The position numbers were made by a program, and so were the translations under genes. This document shows, piece by piece, positions 11,150-22,818 of a stretch of 64,000 nt of DNA. This DNA comes from Cephalopachus bancanus. Taxonomy: Eukaryota > Chordata > Mammalia > Primates > Tarsiidae. The DNA is taken from assembly GCA_027257055.1 (NCBI GenBank), contig JAPVLO010000519.1, positions 558,001 to 622,000 on the forward strand. The letters run 5' to 3'. Below the pieces are notes generated by a model that was given only the letters and a program-made list of their open reading frames with translations, had not been told where the DNA came from and ran no database searches. Numbering within the stretch: position 1 is the stretch's first letter; every line of letters starts with the position of its first letter.

Positions 11150-12960
11150 GGAGATACATACATAACACCATTATTAATAAGGGTTTATAGACAGGATACG
11201 TGAATGTGAAAGGGTAGGCAGGTAGTCGTTTTCCAATGGTATAGTTACTCTGAATGTCAGTGTTCCCATAGTTGAACTGTGAGTTAGGGGTATTTGAAGT
11301 CTGAGCCTTTAAAATGAAGCCCTTTGGGATGCAAATTGAACTCTGTATGTAGCTAAATCTATACCTACCAAGAGATTATATTCTAATTAGTTAATCATCA
11401 TCTAATTTGGGCCACTATTATTGGGCAGAGTTTTAAATAAGTCACAGGTGTTTGACCTTTCCTGTGTGCAAGCCATACACAGTCACATATGACCTTGGGA
11501 CCAGTCACTTAAAACTAGGGAAACAGGGCCTATTTTTCACCGTGTGAGCCATGGTGACTTTATTTAGAAAGACTTTTCTAAGACTGCTTCACTCAAGATT
11601 AAGATTCAGTCATGGTAGGGAATGGGCTTCATGGGCTCTTTTTTATTAAACTACGTATATTCAGAATGAGTTTGGACTCATTCAATTAAAATTTATTGAA
11701 AATGTCCAATTGCACTATGCATGGCCCTAAATTACAATGTTCTCATGGGCTCTAGTTTGTGTACTCATCTAATCTGTGTATTCACAGATTATCAAGTACT
11801 AGGTGAAAATTACACATTCTGCTGCTTATTATAATTTTTCTAATCTTTAGCAAATGAATTTACTTCTCTGAACTTTTGTCCTTCAGCTCTAAAATGCAGA
11901 CCTAAATCTGTGTGAAAGTGCCTATGATTTAGAAAATAGCATGCAGATATATGCTTTGGTAATCTCCTGGACACTCTGAATGTTACACCATGTCTAAATG
12001 ATGCAAACTATTCAACCATGCTGCAGTTGGCAAGGTATGCTTGACCATCCTTATGACTGACTTGTAAAACATTTTGTTTTATGCCAGCCAGGTTATTTTG
12101 TAGGAGCAACTTCAGTCATAGAAGAAATGTACACAAACACAGATTCAATGTTCAGAGAATGCCTGTACAAAAAGTATATAAAATACAGGGTATTGTGAAA
12201 ATCATGAAAATAAAATATTTAAGTGTTTGTAGGCACATTATTTGAAATTCTTTGTGGGTAGTACTTTGAAAGAGCCAGATTATATGCAAAGAAAACTAAT
12301 TTGAATGAGTAAATTAGAAACACAATGAAGGTTGGAGAAGGGGAAGATAAAAATAGAAGGAAATGCTTGCATAACCGTTTGATAGGAAGTTTAGAGTTAC
12401 TTCAGAAAGAAGTAAAATGCAAGCTTTCAAAGTTTGATACTCCTGAGATAGGAAAAAAACCAAAAAACAAACAAAAAACGATGTGGGTGAAGAAAATATT
12501 AGTCTCTTTAGTTATTTTTGTAATACTAAAGGTAACTGAAAACGATTTAAAATAGCCAGTTAATACCTGTCTTGCTTTAAGTCCTTTAAGAACAATGTGG
12601 GGGTATACACAAATAAATGTAAAGCTAATACCTGTACTCAAAATGGTTGCTGAGAAAAAAGTAGTGACACGGGACCACAAAATTTGAAAAGGACTTGAAA
12701 CAGCCTGTAGGTGGAAGAAAGATAAGCCAACATTTTAAGTGATGGGAATTATATTAGGATGGTAATAAGTACTTTACTTGAGTTTTTCTTTTCTTTTCAA
12801 CTTTTGCTTTAATGTGGGTATTTTGTAGTTCATAAGTAGAAGTTAGTTAATCAGTATATGTGCTGCTGTCTGAATAAACAAGAATATATTTTTATTTGAA
12901 GATCTGGTGAAGAGTCCCATCATAGTCCCTTTGTCTCCAACCCTTGTGTTTCCAGTAACT
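11150..12960. other. Unique DNA, no gene recognised
   Basis: Read on both strands, it shows only chance-length open frames, the longest 92 codons on the minus strand at 12402-12680. I recognise no repeat family. Confidence 0.45.
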
Positions 12961-12974
12961 TTAATATCCTCTGC

Positions 12975-13090
12975 CTGGGGATGGGGAGACACCTGTCATC
13001 AACAAGGGGGCCTAAATTAAGCATATTTGTATACCTAACCCATAACTGTACCCCACAACATCATAATAAAAAATATTGATTAAAAAATAT
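12975..13090 (+). mobile_element. Very short L1 3' tail insertion
   Basis: Only the last 115 bp or so of the L1 3' UTR is present (CTGGGGATGGGGAGACACC to AATAAAAAATATTGATT). It is flanked by TSD ATATCCTCTGC at 12964-12974 and 13091-13101. The perfect TSD shows it is a genuine, severely 5'-truncated insertion. Confidence 0.92.
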
Positions 13091-13211
13091 ATATCCTCTG
13101 CTTGTGTCACCCCAAAAATGCTTTACTCTGTAACAGATTTCCAAGATCCATTAAGATTTAAGACAACTCTAAAACTTGCCCTGTAACTACATATTATTTG
13201 AATGGTTAAAT

Positions 13212-13797
13212 TACAGTCATGCGCCAGGCTCGGTGGCTCAGCCTGTAATCCCGCGCTTTTGGGAGGCTGAAGTGAGTGGATTGCCTGAGCCCGCGGGTTC
13301 GAGATCCGCCTGGGCAGCGAGATCTCATCTCTACAATAAATCCAAAAATCAGCTGGGCGTGGTAGCGCATGCCTGTAATTCCGGCTACTCGGAAGGCTGA
13401 GGCAGAAGGATCACCGGAGCTCAGCAGGTCGAGGCTGCAGTGGCCGGGAGCGGCCACTGCACTCCAGTCTGGGCGACGGAGTGAGACTCCAACTCAAAAA
13501 AAAAAAAAAATACAGTCATGCATATGACATTTTGGCAGTGGTCCCATAAGATTATAATACCGTGTTACTACTGTACTTTTTCTGTATTTACATATACAGA
13601 TATTTACCATTATATATAGTAACCTGCTGTATAGGTTTGTAGCTTGTGAGCAATGGGCTATACCATATAGCCTAGGTGTGTAGTAGGCTATACCATCTAG
13701 ATTTGTGTAAGTACGCTTTATAGTGTTCACACAATGAAAAATTGCCAAAGATGCGTTTCTCAGAACATATTCCCATTGCTAAGCGATACATGACTGC
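13212..13797 (+). mobile_element. Tigger2-type MITE (MER2-like) split by an Alu
   Basis: Text from CAGTCATGCATATGACATTT, through GGTCCCATAAGATTATAATA and CTATACCATATAGCCTAGG, to GCTAAGCGATACATGACTG matches the MER2-like internally deleted Tigger2 family. Its terminal inverted repeats start CAGTCATGC and sit next to TA. The Alu at 13223-13510 landed in the left terminal repeat, so the first bases are now present twice. It has no coding capacity. A fuller relative is at 31277-32990. Confidence 0.8.
13223..13510 (+). mobile_element. Alu, sense, complete dimer
   Basis: From GCCAGGCTCGGTGGCTCAGC to GAGTGAGACTCCAACTCAAA plus poly-A, with perfect TSD TACAGTCATGC at 13212-13222 and 13511-13521. CpG sites are well kept (CGCGC, CCGCGGG, GGGCGACGG), so the copy is comparatively young. 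Both internal open frames (13176-13400 plus, 13206-13457 minus) are Alu-derived, not genes. Confidence 0.97.
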
Positions 13798-13920
13798 ATC
13801 CTAATCATTTATTTTCCTGGGATATTTCATTAGAATGAAATATTAGCTGTTGAGAAGGTTTACATTATTTATTGTTTCATTGTTAGAGGATGTCTTTCAC
13901 ACTAATGGAGGTGAAAGCAT
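13744..13920. repeat. Local duplication, copy 1
   Basis: About 175 bp resembling 15316-15490 in the same orientation. It includes the right end of the Tigger2-type element plus adjoining unique DNA (GCATCCTAATCATTTAT, AGCTGTTGAGAAGGTTTACA, TCTTTCACACTAATGGA). By eye the copies differ at roughly one base in six to seven. Confidence 0.85.
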
Positions 13921-15315
13921 GAGCTAATACGAGCATGTGAATTTTAGCCCTAATAAGTTTCTTTCTGCGAATTATGTTAAATGCAATAGAGTATCATAGT
14001 CCTAAGACTTGTATTAAAAGGATAGTATCACCATAATGACATACATTTTTTAAGGCCTTTAGGAATAGATGACTATTTAGCCAGCCAGTCCCTCTGGGGA
14101 GTGCATTAACGCATTTGGACCACAGGGTTGATTAGTAAATGATTGCTGTGATGCACTTACTCACCAAAGCATTATTGCACCTCTGAAATACTGGAGAGTA
14201 ATTGATATGCTGAAAGAATTTGACTAAATAAGTACAGTCTGATGTGTTTTAATGGGCTCTGATGGGCATCAAAGACTAACTTTTAGAAGAACATTTGTGC
14301 TTTGCAGAGGTGGGAATTAGGGATACATAATTCAGAATTTCCATCTCTTCTTTTGAAATAGGAAAAAATTGTGTTACTTTGACCTTTTCAATGAATAATT
14401 TGTCTTGTAGACTAATGCTATTTTCCTCTGTTAAATGGCTTCATAACAATTGAGGAAGAGGCAGAATGGGCACTCAGTCAAGATACAAAATGTTGAAAAT
14501 GGCAAATATCCAGACTGATGAAATTAGGAGATACTCTGCATGCTAAAATCTGCTAAATGGAGTTTTATCAATACACATTGCCCTAATTATACTGTAATAC
14601 TATTATGCTACTCTTCTTTATAGATGCAGCATTAATGGGAGATAGTCACAGTAGCAGCGTGCTTATGTTTTACTTTAATAAATACCTTTACACCTACCTG
14701 TACTAAAATTTTATCTTAGGTTTACTTCACTTAGTAGCCTTAGAAGCATCATGTATTGATAAGATGATATTTTACTTTTATTAAGCCTTGTATTTAAAAA
14801 ATAATTGTCTTTGTGACATTTAAGAAGAGTGATGTTATGATGATGTTTAAAATCTAGAGACAAACAGACAAGATTCACAGTGAAGTAACTTGGGCATTTT
14901 GTATAATGAATAAAATTAACTCAGCATTAAGGGAAAGGAAGTGTTTTGAGGAAAAATGTTTAGGTTGCTTAGTAAGGTTGCAGTATTTCCATTACTGAAT
15001 TAATGTAAGGGGTACAATGCTAGTCTCATAAAGGGTAATTAACTCCTGTTGTAGTAGTGGTTCTCAAAGTCTGGTTCCAGGGCTACCTTCTCAGCATTAC
15101 CCGGGGTGATCATTTAATATGTAGATTTTCGGCACTACCTCTAATTTACTGTATCAGAATGTCTTGGAGTATAGGTGAGAACTTCACTTTTAACTAACTC
15201 TTTGGATGATTTTTTGCACACTGTTTGAGAATCACTGTTCTAAAGAACAGCAAGGTATGTTGATAGAAAATCTAGTCATTGCTTTTTGCTCAAAAAAATA
15301 TGTATTCAAGGAATG
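13921..15315. other. Mostly unique DNA
   Basis: No gene, RNA or young repeat seen apart from a MER5-like relic at 15053-15241. Confidence 0.4.
15053..15241 (+). mobile_element. MER5A-like hAT relic
   Basis: It opens AGTGGTTCTCAAAGTCTGGT and closes TTTGAGAATCACTG, the inverted ends of the MER5 family. The interior is strongly diverged. Non-autonomous and non-coding. Confidence 0.75.
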
Positions 15316-15490
15316 CCTAAAGATGAATTTCTCAAAATATATCCTCATTGCTAAGCGATGCATGAATGCATCCTAATCATTTATCTCCCTAGGAGATTTC
15401 ATTAGGATGAAAAATTAGCTGTTGAAAAGGTTTACATTATATATTGTTTCTTTGTTGGAGAATTTCTTTCACACTAATGGAAGTGAGAAC
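15316..15490. repeat. Local duplication, copy 2
   Basis: Second copy of 13744-13920, direct orientation, 1.57 kb downstream. It carries the right end of a Tigger2-type element (GCTAAGCGATGCATGAATG) but not the rest, so the element was already present when the duplication happened. The sequence after 15490 does not continue the match. Confidence 0.85.
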
Positions 15491-15879
15491 ATATACATAG
15501 CAACCATGTTTAGAAGAAGATTTAACAGCTAGGCAATTGAGGAAAAGATGAGACAAAATAACTAACTACGAGTCAATTATATATGCAAAATTAGTACCAG
15601 ATAAAAGAGAGGGGGAAAGGAGAGACTAAAGATAATAAAGTTCACCAAGGGAGTTTTCACTTCAAGGAGAGAGTCATCTATCTGACTGAGGATGTGAATT
15701 TGGGACTTGAGTTATTCAACAAAAGATCATTGTGGTAAATATGAGGAGAGTTAAAACAAAACAGGCATCAGTGATATATGAGATGGGTAGAGGCCATGCA
15801 TATAACTAGTGCATGGGTTAGACCAAGGTCCCTTTGACGCCAAAGCCCATACATATGAAATGTTATCATGTCTCAGAAA
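15491..15879. other. Unique DNA
   Basis: No feature recognised between the duplicated block and the MER5-like relic. Confidence 0.4.
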
Positions 15880-16055
15880 TGAGGTCCTCATACTACTGCA
15901 TTATAATCACCTGTGGATGCTTATCAGAACCAGATTTCTAAGCCTCGATCAACCTAGCTAACTCAATCAGAATATTTTGGGTTGAACATGAACCAAAATG
16001 CAGATTCCTTTAACTATAACAATAACACTATAACTATCATCGAAATTTGCATTTT

Positions 16056-18729
16056 CCTTTTTCTCCTCAGATGCGCCAGCACCTGTTACTTTTTGACTTA
16101 TAAATGATAGCCTTTCTTACTGGCGTTAGGTGGTATCTCATTGTAGTTTGGATTTATGTTTCTCTGATGATTAGTGAGACTGAGCACTTTTTTTATGTGT
16201 CTGTTGGCTGCTTGTATGTCATCTTTTGAGAAGTGTCTGTTCATGTCCTTTGATTACTTTTTAATGGAGTTTCTTTTTTTCTTTCACTTTATTTGAGCTA
16301 CTTGTAGATCCTGGATGTTAGGCCTTTGCCAGATACATAATTTGCAAATGTTTTCCCCCATTCTGTGAATTGTCTCTTTACTCTCTTGATGGTTTATTTT
16401 GCTATGTAAAAGCCTTTCAGTTGACAGATGAGGTCCCATCTGTCTCTCTTACTTTTTGTTGCATTTGCTTTTGGTACTTGGTCATGAATTCATACTGGTA
16501 CACCAATATCCAAAAGGGTATTTCCTACATTTTCTTCTAGGATTCTTTTTGTTTGAGGTTTTTCATTTAGGTCCTTAATCCATTTTGAGTTGATTTTTGT
16601 ATATGGTGATAGGTAGGGGTCCAGTTTCAATCTTCTGCAGGTTGCCAGTCAGTTTTCCCAGCAGCATTTACCAGCTATGGTCTCCTTTCCCCAATTATTG
16701 TTATTGGTGGCTTTGTCGATGATGAGTTGGTTGAGAGACCGTGGTTTCACTTCTGGAATCTTTGTCCTGTTCCATTGGTCTATGTCTCTATTTCTGGATC
16801 AAATATCATGCTGTGTTGGTTACTGTTGCCTTGTAATGTAGTTTAAAGTCTAGAAGTTTCCTTTTGCTGAGGATTGTTTTGGGGATATTCATGCTCCTTT
16901 TTGTTTCCATATGAATTTCTTTACTGTCATTTCTAGGTCTGTGAAAAAATGATGTTGGTAATTTGATGGGTATTGCATTGAATCTGTAGATTGCCTTGGG
17001 TAAGATGAACATCTTGACAATATTGATTCTTCCAATCCATGAGCAGGGGATGATTTTCATTTGTTTGTGTCATCATTCATTCCTTTGAGTAGCAGTTCTC
17101 ATTGTAAAGATCTTTCACTTCTTTGGTTAGATGGATACCAAAGTATTTCATTTCTTGTGGCTATTGTGAACGGGATTGTGTGTTTTTGTTTTTGTTTTTT
17201 TTAATCCACCTGCTTGTTGCTGGTATATAGAAATGCAACTGTCTTTTACATGTTGATTTTATAACCTGAGACTTTACCAAGGTCATTTATCCATGTGAGG
17301 AGGTTTTTGGCAGACTGCCTGGGGTTTTCTAGGTATAAAATCATACCATCTGCAAAAAAGGGATAGCTTAACTTCTGCTTTTCCAATTTGGATACCCCTG
17401 ATTTTCTTCTCATGTCTGATTGCTCTGGCTATGACTTCCAGCTCCAATTGAATAGGAGGGGTGAGAATGGGCATCCTTGTCTTGTTCTAGTTCTTAGGGG
17501 AAATGCTTCTAGCTCCTGCCCATTAAGCAAAATATTGGCTCTTATTGTTTTGAGTACTGATCTTTCTATGCCTAGGTGTTCAAGGGTTTTTATCAGGAAG
17601 GGATGCTAAATTTTGTTGAATGTTTATTCTGCATCTAATGAGATAATCATGTGGTTCTTGGTTTTATATCTGTTAATGTGCTGAATTATGTTCATGGTCT
17701 TGCAAATGTTGAACCAGTCCTGCATCCCGGGAATGAAGCCCACCCGGTCATGGTGGATGATCCTTGAGATGTGTTGTTGGGTCCTATTTACTTTTTGTGG
17801 GAATGTAAGCTAGTTCAACCTCTATGGAAAGCAATGTGGCAATTTCTAAAAGAACTAAAAATTGATCTTCCATTTAATTTAGCAACCCTTCTCCTGGGAA
17901 TATACTTGGAAGAACATATTTCACCCAACAGATACCTGCACACCCATGTTTATTGCCACATTATTTACAGGAGCCAAAACATGGAACCAGCCCAGATGCC
18001 CATGAGAGTGAACTGGATAAAGAAAATGTGGTACATATACATGAAGGAATTATTATGCAGCCATAAAGAAGAACAAAAATCATAGCCTTCACAGCAACTT
18101 GGATGCAGTTGGAGACTATCATACTAAGTGAACTATCACAGAAACAAAAAACTGAGTACCGCATGTTCTCACTCATAAGTGGGATTGAACACTAGTCACA
18201 TTAGCACAGGGGTGAGGGTTGGCAGTTGCTGGGCACTGCTAGGGGAGAGAGGGATGAAGGAGGGTGAGGGACAGGTGATAACACAAACGGTACCTGGTCC
18301 ACTACCGGGGGAGTGAGGTCCACCTAGAAGCCAAAACTTCACCCGCATGCAGCCTACTTATGTAACAAATCCTCACTTGTACCCCACAACACTATAATAA
18401 ATAAAAAAATTATTTTATTTTATTTTATTTTTGAGTTGGAGTCTCACTCTGTCGCCCAGACTGGAGTGCAGTGGCCACTCCCGGCCACTGCAGCCTCGAC
18501 CTGCTGGGACTCCGGCGATCCTTCCGCCTCAGCCTTCCAAGTAGCTGGAATTACAGGCGCGTGTTACCACGCCCGGCTAATTTTTTAATTTATTGTAGAG
18601 ATGAGGTCTCACCAAGCTGCCCAGGTGGGTCTTGAACCCGCAGGCTCAGGCAATCCACTCACCTCAGCCTCCCAAAGCGCGGGATTACAGGCTGAGCCAC
18701 CGAGCCCAGCTAATAAATAATTTTAAAAC
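16056..18729 (+). mobile_element. L1 with 5' inversion (about 2.35 kb), tail hit by an Alu
   Basis: 16060-17783 is antisense ORF2 and 17784-18412 is sense ORF2 end plus 3' UTR and A-rich tail. The left edge of the inverted block and the start of the sense block lie next to each other in L1 coordinates, as twin priming predicts. A short TSD is visible: TTTGCATTTT at 16046-16055 and TCTGCATTTT at 18730-18739, the second lying beyond an Alu that landed in the A-rich tail. ORF2 is interrupted; the open minus-strand piece at 16806-17060 is a shadow of the inverted part. Confidence 0.88.
18427..18710 (-). mobile_element. Alu, antisense, in an L1 tail
   Basis: TTTTTGAGTTGGAGTCTCAC to CCACCGAGCCCAGC, complete dimer, with AATAAATAA-like TSD on both sides. 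It is almost the same consensus as the Alus at 3919, 13223 and 58385, including the TGCAGTGGCC and CGGCCACTGC text. Confidence 0.93.
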
Positions 18730-18868
18730 TCTGCATTTTGATGATATTCAAGTGATTCTAGTGGACATGAAAGCTTAGACCTACCGTTAGGATAGCCATC
18801 ATAAGGTGAATGTTAGTACTCCCCCAGGGTAGAAAACTTAACTTAGGCATTTTATACATTTAAAAAAT

Positions 18869-20056
18869 AGATTTATTTTAAAAGTAGTTTAGATTATGGC
18901 AAAATTGAGAGAAAGCTACAGAGATTTTTCATTTACTTTCTGCCCTCATACCTGCACAGCCTTCTCTACTATCAATATCCCCCACCAGAGTGGTATGTTT
19001 GTTACAATTCATTACCCCACATTGACACATTATTGTCACCCAGAGTTCGTAGTTACATTAGAGTTCACTTGTACATTCTACAACATTTGGAATAATTTAT
19101 AATTACATTTATCCATAATTATATTATGCAGAGCAGTTTTACTGCCTTAAAAATCCTCTGTGTTCCACCTATTCATCCTTCTCTCTCACTGACACCTGGG
19201 CAACCGCTGATCTTTTTTTTTTTTTGAGTCAGAGTCTCACTCTGTCGCCCAGGCTGGAGTGCAGTGGCACACTCACGGCCACCGCAGTCTTGACCTGCTG
19301 GGCTCAAGTGATCCTTCCGCCTCAGCCTTCCAAGTAGCAAGTGAGCCACCATGCCCGGCTAATTTTTTTAAATTTTTGTTGTAGAGACAAGGTTTCACCA
19401 TGTTGCTCAGGCTGGTCTCGAACCTCTGGTCTCAGGCAATCCTCTTGCCTAGGCCTCCCAAAGTGCTGGGATTACAGGCTTGAGCCACCTCTCCTGGTCT
19501 GATCTTTTTACCATCTCCATAGTTTTGCCTTTTCCAGGATGTTATATAATTGGAATCATACAGTACGTAGACTTCAGACTGGCTTCTTTCACTTAGTAAT
19601 AATATGCATTTATGCTTCTTCTGTGTCTTTTCATGGCTTGATACCTCATTTTGTTTTAGTACTGAATAATATTCTGTTGGATGGATATACCACAGTTTAT
19701 GGGTCCATTCACCCACTGAAGGACATTTTGTTTCCAAGTTTGGGCAATTATAAGTTAAGTTGCCAAAAACATCAATGTGCAGTTTTTTGTGTAGACATAA
19801 GTTTTCAACTCCTTTGGGTTAATACCAAATAGTACTATTTCTGTATACCATGGTAAGACTATGTTAAGTTTTGTAAGAAGCTGCCAAACTGTCTTCCAAA
19901 ATGACTGCACCATTTTGCATTCCCACCAACAATGAACGAGAGTTCATATTGTTCTATACCCTCCCCAGTATTTGGTGTTGCCAGTTTTCTGGAATTTGAC
20001 CATTCTTACAGTTATGTACTGGTATCTCATTGTGTTAATTTGCATTTCCCTCCATT
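18869..20056 (-). mobile_element. Old L1 3' end, antisense, split by an Alu
   Basis: Right of the Alu: GGAATCATACAGTACGTAGA, CACTTAGTAATAATATGCA, GGATATACCACAGTTTATGG, TTTTGCATTCCCACCAACAA and CTGGTATCTCATTGTGTTAA. These are the antisense 3' end of an ancient L1M. Left of the Alu is its diverged 3' UTR. It stops where the MaLR LTR starts near 20057. Confidence 0.8.
19218..19498 (-). mobile_element. Alu, antisense
   Basis: Poly-T, then GAGTCAGAGTCTCACTCTGT to GAGCCACCTCTCCTGG, with TSD CTGATCTTTT at 19207-19216 and 19499-19508. Older in appearance than its neighbours (GAGTCAGAG end, small internal deletion near 19340). Confidence 0.92.
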
Positions 20057-20120
20057 ATATGAATTTTTATGGCTGCTGTGACAAATGACCATAGATTTAA
20101 TGGCTTAAAACAACACAAAT

Positions 20121-21413
20121 TGAGAGGAGAGGTAAGCTGGCAACAGAACCGGTGGGAGTGTGAAAGTCTCTGCAAGGGCGAGTGTCCATAAAGACAGTCT
20201 GTGTGAATGGGTGAGTGCCGCTGGGTGAGTGAAAGTCGGTCTGAGGGAAGACTTGGGATCAAGCACCCAAGGCTCCCCTCTGGAGGCAGCTGCATCCCAC
20301 CACTGCCCTGAGATTAGAGCCCCAGCGTGCAGGATCCTCAGCCATTCTAGGGAGTCTACCAGGAGGAGGCAACCGAGGTCAGCTGCTCTCAGCACCTGGC
20401 ACCTGGCCCACACCACCACACACAATAGTGGGCCAGGCGATGGAAGAGGTAACCGTGGAGAGGACGTAGGAAGAAATCTGGAGCTGATCTAGAGCTGATC
20501 CTCGCCGCCGGCAAGGAGACACCGACTGCCGTCATTTTCTCTGTCCTGGGATGGGCAGAAACCTGCATTGGCCCCCTTGGCTCTGCTTAGCCTCCAACCT
20601 GGGACCCAGCAGCAGTCACCATCGATGATCCAGAGAGGAAACTTCAGGAGCGGATATGGAGAGACGGACGCCCCACCCCCACACTGGACCAGCCACAGTC
20701 ACATTGAATCTGCGTGGGGGACTCGGCAGCGGCAGCAGCAGCAGCAGCAGCAGACGAGTTGGGTGAGTGGGGATCTGATTCACCCTCCTCCCACAGCAGT
20801 CCACGGAGCTAAGATCCACCCGATAGTCCTGCTCCCAGAGCGGAGGGGAGGGGCTGGAAATTGACCCTCCATTTGGGCCAGCAATTCCATTACTGGGAAT
20901 ATACATGGAGGAAATCAAATCATTCTACAAAAAAGATACGTGCCTACGCATGCTTATTGCAGCACTATTTACAATAGCAAAAACATAGAACCAACCGTGC
21001 TGCCCACTGAAAGTAGACTGGAGTTTTAAAAATGTACATATATATGATGGAATATCACACAACCATACAGAAGGACAAAATTATGAACTTCACAGCAACC
21101 CGGATGGATTTAAAGTCTGTAATACTCAGTGATCTATCTATCACAGAAACAAATAACTGAGTACCACATGTTCTCACTCATAAGTGGACCCTGAACATTT
21201 ATCATAATACTATAAGAAAAGGATTGGCAGTAGCGGGAAACTGCCAAAGGGGGGTACACAAAACATCAATAAGGGTAGATGATCTCAAACCAGGTGAAGT
21301 GGGGGACCGAAGGGAGATCCAAAGTTTACCTGTACAATGACCATTTGTATACCTAACCCTGAATTGTACCCCGCATCTTTAAAATAAAAATTAAAAAAAC
21401 AAAACAATGAAAA
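20121..21413 (+). mobile_element. GC-rich 5' block fused to an L1 3' end (internally deleted L1 or chimera)
   Basis: The insert is bounded by AAAACAACACAAATT (ending 20120) and AAAACCCCACAAGTT (ending 21428), a diverged TSD inside the MaLR LTR. 20121 to about 20860 is GC-rich, with a (CAG)7 run at 20733-20753. From about 20862 it is L1 ORF2 end and 3' UTR to AAAATAAAAATT near 21395. The GC block does not resemble the 5' UTR at 35848, so it is either another subfamily's 5' UTR joined by internal deletion, or a different transcript joined by template switching. Its open frames (20105-20425, 20568-20864 and others) carry no domain I recognise. Confidence 0.75.
20733..20753 (+). repeat. (CAG)7 trinucleotide run
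   Basis: Seven CAG units preceded by CGGCAGCGG, inside the GC-rich block. Confidence 0.95.
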
Positions 21414-21894
21414 AAAAACCCCACAAGTTTATTCTCTTGCCATTTTGTAAAACAGAATTATGACACAGCTCTCATTAGATTAACATTAAGGTACCAGAAG
21501 GGCTGTGTTAATTTCTGGAAGCTCTAGGGGGTAATCTGTTTTCTTGCCTTTTCTACCTTCTAGAGGACACCCGCTTCCCTTGATTCATGGTCTCCTCAAA
21601 GTCAGCAACATTGGACTAAGTCTTCATGCTGCAATCCCTCTGGTTCTGTCATCCGTAGTCACAGCTCCTACTGACTCCGACTCCTGTCTGCATCCTTTTT
21701 CCATTTATAAGAGCCCTCATGATTGTACTGGGCCCAGGATAATTCAGACTAATTTCCTTATTTTTTTCTTTACTTTAAGGCCAGCTGATTACCAACCTTA
21801 ATTCATCTTTTATCATGTAAGGTAACACACTCACAGGTTTCAGGGATTAAGACATGAACATCTTTGGGGAGGAGACATTGTTTTACCTACCACA

Positions 21895-22818
21895 AGCAAA
21901 AATCCTTTTATTCTTTCATTCAATAGGTACCTGTCAGGCACCTATGTAGGCTGATCACTGTGCTGAGATTGAAAGTCAATAAGACGGCTTTGACCAATAA
22001 CAAGTTTGCAGTTTAATGGAGAAGCAAGACATGTCATTAGATAATTATAGTAAGTACTATGATAGAGACATCTAAGAGGCACAATGAAAGCCCAGAAAGA
22101 AGAATGATTTATTCTTCCTAAGGAATCTGAAGGTTTCACAGTGAATAGTAACTTTTGAACTGTATTTTTAAGGAAGTTTAGAATTTAACAATGTGAATGA
22201 GAAAACTAGGACATCATAATCAGAGGGAATAATTTGTACAAATCCCTGGCATTACAGAAGATCATGGCTTGTCAAAGGAGCAACTAGTAGTTGGATGTGG
22301 CTAAAATTAGGTGGGGTGGCAGTGCATGAACCAGATGTTGGAAGAAGATGGGGCTAGAGAGGCAGGCAGGGAACAGGTTACAGAGCACCTTTTTGTGTGT
22401 TAAAGAGTTTGATCCTATATGCAATAGAAAGCCGCTGAGGGTTTTAAATAAAGAATGTCATGACAAGTTAGTGATCTGGGTATAAGATGCATGAAGGGAA
22501 AGGCAAGACTGAAAAGAGAGAGAGCAGGTAGAAATATAATAGTAATTGAATGATGATGAGGTCAGAATAAGAGAGTGACAGTGAGGATGAAGAGCCAGAA
22601 ATAGATTTGAAAGACAGAGGAGGAATAATTAACAGGACTTTTCGACTGACTCAAAGAAGTGGCATAGGGTAAAGGAGGAATTGAAAGAGATTGTAGAGTA
22701 GAAAAAAAGAAAATATCTGAGCTTTCTAGATAGAAAACAAAGTAGTTGGTATCCAGAGAAGTAGGTGGAACATGGGATGAAATAGCAAATGATATTATAA
22801 GTACAGTAGATATTTGAT
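21895..22818. repeat. Ancient interspersed repeat, family not resolved
   Basis: Phrases such as TTTCATTCAATAGGTACCTG, AAGTAACTTTTGAACTG-like text, CAGAGCACCTTTTTGTGTG and GAAAGCCGCTGAGGGTTTTA occur in the same order in a widespread old mammalian repeat. A second copy is at 45890-47470. I cannot name the family with certainty. No coding signal. Confidence 0.5.

Larger units (their letters stand above)
15880..18780 (+). mobile_element. MER5-like relic split by an L1
   Basis: Left part 15880-16055 (GGTCCTCATACTACTGCATT ... CAGATTTCTAAG) and right part 18730-18780 (TCTGCATTTTGATGATATTC, AAGTGATTCTAGTGG) read as one MER5-type sequence once the L1 is removed. It is strongly diverged. Confidence 0.55.
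20057..21894 (-). mobile_element. MaLR-type LTR (MLT1-like), antisense, split by an L1 chimera
   Basis: Left piece 20057-20120 (TTATGGCTGCTGTGACAAAT, TTAATGGCTTAAAACAACAC). Right piece 21427-21894 (TTTATTCTCTTGCCATTTTG ... CTACCACA). The two join into one LTR when the insert is removed. Non-coding. Confidence 0.8.

Noticed and set aside
20105..20918. Several open frames of 86-106 codons on both strands
   Set aside because: GC-rich block with the stop-poor frames expected from composition; overlapping on both strands with no domain.
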